A stretch of 33,528 bases of DNA from a candidate division WOR-3 bacterium. GTDB taxonomy: Bacteria; Hydrothermota; Tepidihabitantia; Tepidihabitantales; JBDRVQ01. Shown here piece after piece: positions 14,288 to 21,693 of this stretch. Position numbers and translations under genes: made by a program. Within the stretch, counting starts at the first letter, position 1. Each line of letters starts with the position of its first letter. The stretch spans positions 1-33,528 of the forward strand of contig JBDRVQ010000019.1 of assembly GCA_039801905.1 (NCBI GenBank). The letters run 5' to 3'. Under the pieces are notes generated by a model. It had not been told where the DNA came from and made no database searches. It was given only the letters and a program-made list of their open reading frames with translations.

Positions 14288-15203
14288 TTTAGTGGGCTTT
14301 TTGGTCTTCTTCCTATTCGACTTTTACCTTTTCGGAGAAAAGATCTCCTTCTCCTTCCGTTACGACACCAACCCCTTCCTCCTCTCCGATTCCCAAAGAG
14401 ATGATTTCCTCTCTGGTAAAGAGATGGGGATTAAGACTTATGATGATTTACTAACCCGGATCTCTTTTCAACCCTTCTCTTGGGCAATTAAAGAGTATCG
14501 CTTCTCATTCACTTTCACGGGTAATTTTTACTACCAAAATCCGATTAAGAGTTATACCCAATTCCGAACTCAAGGTAAAAGGTTCTTTGGCAGAGTGAAC
14601 CGGTTCGGAGTTATAGAATACGAATTTTGCCCGTATTATCTAATCCGCCCCTTAAAAAATGGGAATCTAACTTACACTTCCCATTCCTGGGAAGGAGAAT
14701 TAACATCCAAGAAGACTTCTCTTCTCTTTTCCTTTTCCCTTAGGGATTATCCTGCCCTTTATAATGCGTACGATTCTAAGATTTATTCCTTAGGGCTAAG
14801 ATCCGCCTTTGGCGAGATAAGATCCGCCTTTGGCGAGATAAGAGGGGAATTTAAATTAAATTTCCTTTCCGCCGATGGCGGACTTTCCACCTCAGGCGAA
14901 AAACCGGATATCTCCTATCGGGGGATAATGGGAAAATTAGGTTATCGGAGCCGGATTGGTCTCGGCATTTCTTTAAGTTTAGAGAAGAGGGACTTTACGA
15001 CGAAAATTGACCCGACGCATAGGGGAAGAAAGGACCTCATCGGAGAAATGGAATTTTCTTTCTCCTTTCCCCTTAAAAAGAAGAGTTATCTCTCTTTTGG
15101 CTATCTCTATAAAAAGAGGAAGAGTAACTCCGAGAGCGAAGAGATTAGTGAGGAGAAGTCTTATGAGAAAAGCATCTTCTCGCTGGGGGTGAGATATGAA
15201 TAA
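14274..15203 (+). CDS. Predicted outer-membrane beta-barrel protein
   Basis: 309 residues with a hydrophobic N-terminal signal peptide (LVGFLVFFLFDFYLFG) followed by many amphipathic strands with alternating aromatic residues, such as KISFSFRYDTNPFLL, YRFSFTFTGNFYYQNP, VIEYEFCPYYLIRPL, KTSLLFSFSLRDY and SYLSFGYLYKK. The RYDTNPF segment after the signal peptide is common in outer-membrane barrels, and the last strand (SIFSLGVRYE) has a near-terminal aromatic as in Bam-inserted proteins. It lies in the pgs operon with both ends overlapping neighbours, so it is a candidate outer-membrane pore or anchor for the polymer. A 21-nt tandem duplication (14800-14841) encodes two copies of RSAFGEI, and a palindromic element lies at 14868. 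Specific family not recognised. Confidence 0.72.
   Translation: MRKGSLVGFLVFFLFDFYLFGEKISFSFRYDTNPFLLSDSQRDDFLSGKEMGIKTYDDLLTRISFQPFSWAIKEYRFSFTFTGNFYYQNPIKSYTQFRTQGKRFFGRVNRFGVIEYEFCPYYLIRPLKNGNLTYTSHSWEGELTSKKTSLLFSFSLRDYPALYNAYDSKIYSLGLRSAFGEIRSAFGEIRGEFKLNFLSADGGLSTSGEKPDISYRGIMGKLGYRSRIGLGISLSLEKRDFTTKIDPTHRGRKDLIGEMEFSFSFPLKKKSYLSFGYLYKKRKSNSESEEISEEKSYEKSIFSLGVRYE
14800..14841. repeat. Perfect 21-nt tandem duplication
   Basis: GATCCGCCTTTGGCGAGATAA occurs at 14800-14820 and again, without gap, at 14821-14841. It keeps frame and adds seven residues to the barrel protein. Each unit holds a degenerate copy of the palindrome (TCCGCC-TTT-GGCGAG). Confidence 0.95.
14868..14882. repeat. Palindromic element TCCGCC-GAT-GGCGGA
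   Basis: Perfect 6+6 palindrome in frame in the barrel gene (encodes Ser-Ala-Asp-Gly-Gly), followed by CTTT as at 13552 and by a decayed copy, CCACCTCAGGCGA, at about 14887-14899. It probably lies in a surface loop or turn. Confidence 0.85.
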
Positions 15204-16140
15204 AATTTTACTTCTTGGACTCTCCTTCCTTCTCTTCTGTGGCTATCCGAAACCAAAAGAAGAGATTTTAGTTAAAGTCTCAGAAGTGCGTTTAAGGGGT
15301 TATCCGAACGGGATGGCATTCCTACCCAATTCCGATTATCTCTTTGTCGCTTCTGGTCAAGGTGGCTTAGAGGTGATTGACTTAAAGGAGGAGAGGAAGG
15401 TGTTAGAGTATCTTGATTTTGAGAATACCTCTTGGGATGTGAAAATTTCTGACTCTTTCGCTTTTTTGGCTTACGGCAAGAAGGAGTTATTAATTCTTAA
15501 ATTCTCTTTACCGGATACCATCTATCCGATTGGGGTTAATGAGTATTCGGTCGCCTACGGTTATAGTTTGGCTTACGACTCTCTGAGGAAAAAGGTCTAT
15601 TGTGCGGCAAGGGAACAGTTTATCACCTTTGATGTCTCTGACCCCAATTACCCAATTGATATAAAGAAGGAGAACTTTCCCAGTGTCCGGGGGATCTTCT
15701 TTGACGGGGAGTATATCTATTTAGCATGTGAACAACTGGGGGTTATGATTTATTTGGCGACCGATTCCTTTCCGGTGAGAGTTAGTAGTTTTGACTCTTC
15801 TCTTAATGCAAGAGACTTGTGGGTGAAAGATACTTTTCTCTTTATCGCCGACGGCCGGGCAATAACCATTGCTTCAATTGCTGATAAGAAGAGGCCGCGG
15901 TTTTTAACTTCCATCCCGATCTCTGGTTATGCCCAGAAGATTACCGGATTTAATAATTATCTATTTTTAGCGGCAAATGAAGGAGGGTTATATCTTTATG
16001 ACCTATCTTCTTTTCCACCCGAAGAGAAGGCACATCTTAAAGAAGGCTATGTCCGGTGTGTCCTCTATCACCCGGAAAAAGAAATTTTATTAGTTGGGGA
16101 AAGGGATAAGGGGGTGATAATTTATGAGATTAAAGATTAA
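15196..16140 (+). CDS. Lipoprotein with LVIVD-type beta-propeller
   Basis: 314 residues with a lipoprotein signal peptide (MNKILLLGLSFLLFCGYP, Cys at 15). The mature part is a beta-propeller of LVIVD-like repeats: LFVASGQGGLEVIDLKEE, AFLAYGKKELLILKF, YIYLACEQLGVMIYLA, LFIADGRAITIASIAD, LFLAANEGGLYLYDLSS and LLVGERDKGVIIYEIKD. Such propellers are usually extracellular or periplasmic binding scaffolds; ligand unknown. It overlaps the barrel gene upstream by 8 nt and the C25-like gene downstream by 17 nt, so it is firmly inside the operon. No T9SS-type C-terminal domain is present; lipidation is the likely anchor. Confidence 0.8.
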   Translation: MNKILLLGLSFLLFCGYPKPKEEILVKVSEVRLRGYPNGMAFLPNSDYLFVASGQGGLEVIDLKEERKVLEYLDFENTSWDVKISDSFAFLAYGKKELLILKFSLPDTIYPIGVNEYSVAYGYSLAYDSLRKKVYCAAREQFITFDVSDPNYPIDIKKENFPSVRGIFFDGEYIYLACEQLGVMIYLATDSFPVRVSSFDSSLNARDLWVKDTFLFIADGRAITIASIADKKRPRFLTSIPISGYAQKITGFNNYLFLAANEGGLYLYDLSSFPPEEKAHLKEGYVRCVLYHPEKEILLVGERDKGVIIYEIKD

Positions 16141-19048
16141 ATCTCTTATAATAACTTTCATCTTCCAGATTCTTTCCGCCCAATTACTAGTGATCACTCC
16201 TGATGATTTCTATAATAATATCCAGCCCTTAGTCCAATGGAAAAAGGAGAAGGGTTATAATCTCTTTTTAAGAAAGATCTCCGAGATTGGCTCCACCGCT
16301 CCCCAAATTAAATCATATATCCAACACCTTGCCGATTCTACCAATCTCAGATATACCTTATTGGTTGGTGCCATAAATAAGATTCCTTCTTTTGACCTGC
16401 CCGGACCACCAACCGGAGTTACGGATTACTATTACGGCTGTCTCACTGATGAGTTAGTGGCAGATGTCCTGGTCGGTCGGCTCCCGGCGAGTAATACCAG
16501 TGAGTTGGATGTGATGGTGGCAAAGATTTTATCCTATGAGAAAAATCCTCCTACGGCGGATACTCTCTATTTTAAGCGTGCCTTAATGGTCGCGACCAGT
16601 TATGTTGGGGGAAGTGGCACACCCGCGGTTACCGCTTTGGAGACGAAACGTCTTTTAAGAAGGAATCTTCTGGCGAGTGGCTTTTTAATGGTGGATACCG
16701 TGTTCCATCCACCTTCTACTACTGGCGAATCAATCTCCTCGGCGGTGAATCGGGGGGTTTTGTATGTAAACGGTCGGGGCTGGGGAAATTCTGATGGCTG
16801 GGAATATCCGAGATTTGACCGGAATGATGTCGGAAACTTAAATAATGGCTTCAAACTGCCAGTGGTGACAAGTTTCTATTGCGCCACCGGTAATTTTGCT
16901 CGGAATCCTTGCTTCGGTGAAGTCTGGCTGAGGGCAGGCACACCTACTCAACCAAAAGGGGGAGTCCTTTTCTTTGGTCCTTCTTATACGACAACCTCTA
17001 CCCGCTGGAATAATTTCTTAGACTGTGCGGTATACGACGCCATATTCAATAAAGGCATCACCACCGCCGGGGAAGTCTTCCTCTATGCGAAGAAAGAACT
17101 TATAAGAAACTTTCCCCTGCCTTCTGATTCTTTAGATTTGAGAATCCATATCCAGTCTTATAATATCTTAGGAGACCCAACCCTCTCCCTCTGGCGGGGA
17201 GTTCCCAAAACCCTTTATCCAAATCATCCGCAAAATTTAGCGGTTGGCACCCAGAGGGTGAGGGTGAGTACTAACTTAGAATCCTGCCTTGTCTCCTTTT
17301 ATTCTACCGAAGGTCCGCCTCAGGCGGATTGGACCAATCGGGAAGGGGAAATTTACTTGGACTTAAATCTACCGCAACCGGGTTCTATCACCCTAACGAT
17401 TACAAAAAGGGACTACTTACCCTATCAGGTGAGCCTACCGGTGGAATTGAGAGAGTTTCATTGCGGGTTCTTTTCTTATGAGATAAGTTCCCCTTCTCCG
17501 GGAATACAGGAAATTTATTTAACGGTAAAAAATTATGGTACTAATCCCTTAAATGATGTCTCGGGTATTTTAAGAAGTGATGGGACAAAGGCGCAAGTCT
17601 TAGATTCTCTTCTCTCCTTTGGTGACATCCCACCCCAGGCCACTTCCCGTTTCGGTCCTTTAAGGGTCTTAATTAAAGAGACCGCAAAAGATAAAGAGAG
17701 TCTATCTTTCTCCCTTCTCTTAAATAGTGGAGGGAGATCTTTTAGTACTGGTTTTAAGATTGAGGTTCACTCAACTGCCTTTACTTTCTTATCGGCAAGG
17801 GTTAGTGATGGGAATAACCAGATTTTAGAACCCGGAGAGGATGTGAGTCTCTATCTCAAGATTAAGAATACCGGTCGGGAAGGGGGAGAAGTTTCCGGTG
17901 TTTTAAGGGCTTTAACCGATGCCGGTTTTTTTAGTGATTCCATTGCTAACTTTGGTTACTTCTCGCCGAATGAAGAGAAGGAAAATCTTGACCCCTTCAA
18001 TTTCTATCTCTCCACCGATTTCACCGGCAACCGGAAATTAAAATTCCGGCTCTTTCTCTATGTCAATAATAACTTAAAAGAGAGTTTAGATTTTCTCTTA
18101 TCTACCGGTCCTTATGAAGAGAGGAAACCTTACGGTCCTTCCCTCTATGGCTATTATGCCTATGAGAATAATGATAATCATCCCCAGAGGCCGAACTACT
18201 TTTGGCGGGAGATTGACCCGAATTATGGCGGCTCTGGTGAGAGATTAAATCTAACCGATGATGGAATAGTTACTCTCTCTCTCCCTTTCCCATTTCGCTA
18301 CTTCGGGATAGAGTTTAATCAAATCTCTGTGAGTGCCAATGGCTATTGTGTTCTCGGCGCATCCGAGTTTAAGAGTCCTTATAACTTTAACCTGCCTTCA
18401 CCCTATTCCCCAACAAACCTCTTGGCAATCTTCTGGGACGATTTCCGACCCGATACCCTTAATGCTTCCGGTGTTTATCACTACTACGATAGCGAAAATC
18501 ATATCTATATTATTGAATGGTCAAGGGTGCATCACATCCATGGTTTTCGGAATCGGATACTCGGGGAATTACAGACCTTTGAGATTTGCCTCTTTGACCC
18601 GCAATTTTATCCGACCCGCACCGGTGACGGCGAGATTATTTACCAGTATCTCTACTGCCAGAACGACGATTCATTTCCTGGTGATTGTCACAACTACGCG
18701 ACGGTGGGGATTCTCTCGCCCTCAGGAAGCGATTATCTCTTAGTCACCTTTGCCAACCAGTACCCGATTGGCATTTCTCCCTTAGGACCGGAAAGGGCGA
18801 TAAAATTTACCACCAACCCACCGGATACTTTCAGTCTCCTTAGGGAAAGAGAGCGGGAAGAGAAAAGGGTATTCCCAACAATTACGAAGATGAGAGACTT
18901 TCTTGATAAATACGGAAAAACGGAGAAGGAGATAAAAATTTACAATGCCTTGGGCAAAAGGGTCTTCCTTGAAGGGAAAAAGAGAATAGGTCCGGGGATT
19001 TATTACTTGATTATGGAGAAAAGGAGGATTAAAATAATTGTGCCTTAG
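16124..19048 (+). CDS. Secreted C25 (gingipain-like) protein with T9SS-type C-terminal domain
   Basis: 974 residues. Signal peptide ~1-19 (cleavage near LSA-Q). Residues ~20-370 are a C25-peptidase-like domain: LLVITPDDFYNNIQPLVQWK, DYYYGCL, VLVGRLPAS, the nucleophile region SFYCATGNF (C253) and NPCFGEVWLRAG. The catalytic-His position of the usual GHG motif reads G-R-G (R218 in NGRGWGNSDGW), so peptidase activity is doubtful. Then come an Ig-like segment (~375-450), a CARDB-like domain with SDGNNQILEPGEDV (~560), a beta domain with LPFPFRYFGIEF and ISVSANGYCVLG (~671-896), and a C-terminal sorting-like domain (IYNALGKRVF ... GPGIYYLIM ... KIIVP, ~938-974). Probably secreted through T9SS and attached at the surface. 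A palindromic element in frame at 17314 encodes Pro-Pro-Gln-Ala-Asp. Confidence 0.85.
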   Translation: MRLKIKSLIITFIFQILSAQLLVITPDDFYNNIQPLVQWKKEKGYNLFLRKISEIGSTAPQIKSYIQHLADSTNLRYTLLVGAINKIPSFDLPGPPTGVTDYYYGCLTDELVADVLVGRLPASNTSELDVMVAKILSYEKNPPTADTLYFKRALMVATSYVGGSGTPAVTALETKRLLRRNLLASGFLMVDTVFHPPSTTGESISSAVNRGVLYVNGRGWGNSDGWEYPRFDRNDVGNLNNGFKLPVVTSFYCATGNFARNPCFGEVWLRAGTPTQPKGGVLFFGPSYTTTSTRWNNFLDCAVYDAIFNKGITTAGEVFLYAKKELIRNFPLPSDSLDLRIHIQSYNILGDPTLSLWRGVPKTLYPNHPQNLAVGTQRVRVSTNLESCLVSFYSTEGPPQADWTNREGEIYLDLNLPQPGSITLTITKRDYLPYQVSLPVELREFHCGFFSYEISSPSPGIQEIYLTVKNYGTNPLNDVSGILRSDGTKAQVLDSLLSFGDIPPQATSRFGPLRVLIKETAKDKESLSFSLLLNSGGRSFSTGFKIEVHSTAFTFLSARVSDGNNQILEPGEDVSLYLKIKNTGREGGEVSGVLRALTDAGFFSDSIANFGYFSPNEEKENLDPFNFYLSTDFTGNRKLKFRLFLYVNNNLKESLDFLLSTGPYEERKPYGPSLYGYYAYENNDNHPQRPNYFWREIDPNYGGSGERLNLTDDGIVTLSLPFPFRYFGIEFNQISVSANGYCVLGASEFKSPYNFNLPSPYSPTNLLAIFWDDFRPDTLNASGVYHYYDSENHIYIIEWSRVHHIHGFRNRILGELQTFEICLFDPQFYPTRTGDGEIIYQYLYCQNDDSFPGDCHNYATVGILSPSGSDYLLVTFANQYPIGISPLGPERAIKFTTNPPDTFSLLREREREEKRVFPTITKMRDFLDKYGKTEKEIKIYNALGKRVFLEGKKRIGPGIYYLIMEKRRIKIIVP
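17314..17328. repeat. Palindromic element TCCGCC-TCA-GGCGGA
   Basis: Perfect 15-nt copy, identical to the one at 22494 but read in a different codon phase: here it gives G-P-P-Q-A-D, there S-A-S-G-G. It lies between strands of the Ig-like segment of the C25-like protein. Confidence 0.9.
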
Positions 19049-19056
19049 GAGGTTTT

Positions 19057-20205
19057 ATGAAATTAAAGATTTCTTTCGTCTTTTTACTTTTTGCCTTTAA
19101 CCTCTTATTCTCAGAGACGGTGTATCACGGTTGCGCCATTACCCCTTCTGGTTATTTCTACCTCGTGGAGAAGGAGTCAAGTAAGGTCTATGCCTCTTGG
19201 GATACCGGTCGGACCTGGCAGGATTTGGGCAGACCGAATATGACCGAGCGTTGGCTCTATGATATATTCTTCTTAAATGATACATTAGGGTGGATTGCCG
19301 CGGAAGGGGGCTTTATCTTTCATACGAGGGATGGCGGTTTTTCCTGGCGGCCTCAAAACCAGGGGGGAACAAAATTTGCCCAGAGGGTATTTATGTTAAA
19401 TGAAAGGTTTGGCTGGGTTGCTTCGGGTGAGGCAATCATCTTACGCACGACCAATGGTGGTGAAGAGTGGGAGCAAGTGATTCTACCCAATCCCCCATTT
19501 CCCGGGGATACGGTTGACTTTTATGGGGTCTATTTTATTGACTCTTTAACCGGCTGGGCAGTTGCCGGAAGATATCCGGTTGGCGATACCTTTATTAAGG
19601 GTCAGGGTTATATCGCAAAGACAATAGATGGTGGTCTTAACTGGTCCTTACTGAGAAAGGATACCATCTATGACTTCTTTGACTGCTATTTCGCAAACGA
19701 AAACGAAGGGTGGGTGGTTGGTGGTAATGACCGGACCCTTGAACCCTGTATCCTCCATACCACTGATGGTGGAGAAAATTGGGAAATCCAAAACCCTCCC
19801 ACTGGTTATTATCTCCGGGCGGTCCATTTTATTGGCCGGGAAGGTTGGGCGAGTGGGATGTTTGGTACAATCCTATATACTCCAAACGGCAGGAATTGGA
19901 CAAGTCAAGTAACTGGGGTTCCGGGGACGATTTTTGATATTGAGTTTCTGAATAGTGAGATTGGCATAGCGAGTGGCACAGATTTTGCTTTATGGACAAT
20001 AGATGGCGGTAGAAATTGGCATATGACCAATGTAGGAATAAAAGTCCGCCAAAAGGCGGATTCAAAGATAAGGGATTGGGGAGTTAGTGGTGATATTATT
20101 TATGATGCCAGCGGTCGGAAGGTGAAAGAGATGAGAAAGAAAGGGATATATTTTATCCGCCCCAGGCGAATTGACAAGTCAATAAAAAAAGTTATCTTAG
20201 AATAG
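19057..20205 (+). CDS. Secreted YCF48/BNR-type beta-propeller with T9SS-type C-terminal domain
   Basis: 382 residues with signal peptide MKLKISFVFLLFAFNLLFS. The mature part is a propeller of YCF48/sialidase-type repeats, each with an x-x-DGG-x-x-W Asp-box: HTRDGGFSW, RTTNGGEEW, KTIDGGLNW, HTTDGGENW, YTPNGRNW and WTIDGGRNW. Strands such as GWIAAEGGFIF, GWVASGEAI and GWVVGG lie between them. The C-terminus (DIIYDASGRKVKEM ... KKGIYFI ... KKVILE, ~346-382) fits the T9SS type-A sorting-domain pattern. A good SD (AGGAGG) sits 5 nt before the ATG. A palindromic element (20045) encodes the linker between propeller and sorting domain and a decayed copy (20156) lies inside the sorting domain. Role unknown; likely a surface binding scaffold. 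Confidence 0.85.
   Translation: MKLKISFVFLLFAFNLLFSETVYHGCAITPSGYFYLVEKESSKVYASWDTGRTWQDLGRPNMTERWLYDIFFLNDTLGWIAAEGGFIFHTRDGGFSWRPQNQGGTKFAQRVFMLNERFGWVASGEAIILRTTNGGEEWEQVILPNPPFPGDTVDFYGVYFIDSLTGWAVAGRYPVGDTFIKGQGYIAKTIDGGLNWSLLRKDTIYDFFDCYFANENEGWVVGGNDRTLEPCILHTTDGGENWEIQNPPTGYYLRAVHFIGREGWASGMFGTILYTPNGRNWTSQVTGVPGTIFDIEFLNSEIGIASGTDFALWTIDGGRNWHMTNVGIKVRQKADSKIRDWGVSGDIIYDASGRKVKEMRKKGIYFIRPRRIDKSIKKVILE
20045..20060. repeat. Palindromic element TCCGCC-AAAA-GGCGGA
   Basis: Perfect 6+6 palindrome with a 4-nt centre, in frame (V-R-Q-K-A-D) in the linker before the T9SS-type domain of the YCF48-like protein. The same 16-nt sequence recurs at 31966 inside holA. A decayed copy, TCCGCCCCAGGCGA, lies at 20156-20169. 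Confidence 0.9.
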
Positions 20206-20214
20206 GGAGTAGAT

Positions 20215-21693
20215 ATGCGTCTTCTCATAATCTTTTTAATCTCCTCAATTACCTTCGCCCAGGAAGGAGCCAGGTATTTAATCATCACCCATGACAACTT
20301 CTATAATGTTGTGCAAGATCTTGCCCAATGGAAAAACCAGAAAGGGATGAAGTGTAAAGTTGTTAGATTATCTGAGATTGGAAATAGTGCGAGTGCCATA
20401 AGAAACTATGTGATTAATGCCTATAACAACTGGGATCCGAAACCTGAATATCTACTTTTGGTTGGTGCACCGAGCCTTTTGACGAGTTATAGTTTTGGTC
20501 AGGGACCGCAAAGGCTTTATACCGATAGTTATTATGGTGATGTCTCGGGTGATTATCGGGCGGAGATTTGTTATGGGAGATTACCCTGTAAGACCGCGGC
20601 TCAGTGTAGTGTGATGGTGAAAAAGATTTTGACCTATGAGAAGACACCAACTTTGGTTGACTCCCTCTGGATAGTGAAAGGGGTTGGGATTGTGAATGAA
20701 GATGGTTCGGAAGATGATACGATATACTGGAATAATGTCCGGTTCGCCTGTCAACTGATGGGAAATGCGGGATTTGTTCAGGTTGATACCTTCTCCCGAT
20801 ATCGGGGGCATAATGCTAATGATGTGATCAATGCGGTAAATCAAGGCCGGGGAATTGTCTTATACCGGGGAAATGCCACCGGCAATTGGTATACACCATT
20901 TAATGTTAATGTCCAGTTAACCAATAATGTTAATATGTTACCAATCATCGCTTCTATCACCTGCCAGACTTTAACCTTATCACCTTACAATGAGTCAATG
21001 GTTGGCGAAGCCTGGTTAAAGGTCGGGACAACTACTTCTTTGAAGGGGGCAGTTGCCTTTTTTGGCAATACCCATTCCGGAACCAATCTGGCACCAATTA
21101 GGGGGGTTTGCACCCGGGGATTTTTCAGGAAGTTATTCTCTGATGAATACCAACTGGGTAAGGCGGTCTTAGCGGCAAAAGAGAGTATCTATGCCCGTTT
21201 CTATAACCAGTATGAGTATTACGGCTTCAATCTCCTTGGGGATCCGGAATTAAATGTCTTAACCGGTATCCCAAAGAAAATCTATGCTTCTTATCCGGAG
21301 ACGATTCCCTTAGGAAATCAGAATTTGACAATTAGGGTGGAGCGGGAAGGAAGAAGCCTTCCCAGTGCCTTAGTCTGCCTTTGGAAAGGGGAAGAGGTCT
21401 ATAAATATGGTTATACCAATTCTTCTGGTGAGATAACATTTAATATCAATCCGACAACCGAAGGGGAGATGCTCTTAACGGTAACCGGCAGAAACTCCAT
21501 CCCCTTTGAAGGAAGAGTCTTTTGTCTTAATCCTACAGGAATCCGAGAGATGGTCTCTTCTCCTTTTGTCAAGAAACCTTCCGGAAAAACCTTTTATGAC
21601 TTTTTGGGTCGGAAGAAAAATCCACCGCTTGCTCCGGGGATTTATTTTCTTAAAGACGGGACCCAATTTAAGAAGATAATCCTGACGGAATGA
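20215..21693 (+). CDS. Secreted C25-like protein, short paralogue, with T9SS-type C-terminal domain
   Basis: 492 residues. Signal peptide to about residue 15 (ITFA-QEG). Residues ~18-375 are C25-peptidase-like: RYLIITHDNFYNVVQDLAQW, YLLLVGAPSLL, EICYGRLPCK, ASITCQTLTL (C250 at the nucleophile position) and FFGNTHSGT. The position of the catalytic His reads Y-R-G-N-A (N220), so it is probably not an active peptidase of the usual kind. An Ig-like C-terminal part (~375-430) is followed by a T9SS-type sorting domain (FYDFLGRKKN ... LAPGIYFLKD ... KKIILTE). The N-terminal ~380 residues are nearly identical to those of the next gene, so the pair is a recent tandem duplication. A GGGAG SD precedes the ATG, and the stop overlaps the next start (ATGA). 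Confidence 0.85.
   Translation: MRLLIIFLISSITFAQEGARYLIITHDNFYNVVQDLAQWKNQKGMKCKVVRLSEIGNSASAIRNYVINAYNNWDPKPEYLLLVGAPSLLTSYSFGQGPQRLYTDSYYGDVSGDYRAEICYGRLPCKTAAQCSVMVKKILTYEKTPTLVDSLWIVKGVGIVNEDGSEDDTIYWNNVRFACQLMGNAGFVQVDTFSRYRGHNANDVINAVNQGRGIVLYRGNATGNWYTPFNVNVQLTNNVNMLPIIASITCQTLTLSPYNESMVGEAWLKVGTTTSLKGAVAFFGNTHSGTNLAPIRGVCTRGFFRKLFSDEYQLGKAVLAAKESIYARFYNQYEYYGFNLLGDPELNVLTGIPKKIYASYPETIPLGNQNLTIRVEREGRSLPSALVCLWKGEEVYKYGYTNSSGEITFNINPTTEGEMLLTVTGRNSIPFEGRVFCLNPTGIREMVSSPFVKKPSGKTFYDFLGRKKNPPLAPGIYFLKDGTQFKKIILTE

Noticed and set aside
14800-14841. Two direct repeats as a minimal CRISPR or origin iteron set
   Set aside because: The copies are adjacent without spacers, in frame inside a coding region, and encode a tandem RSAFGEI duplication.
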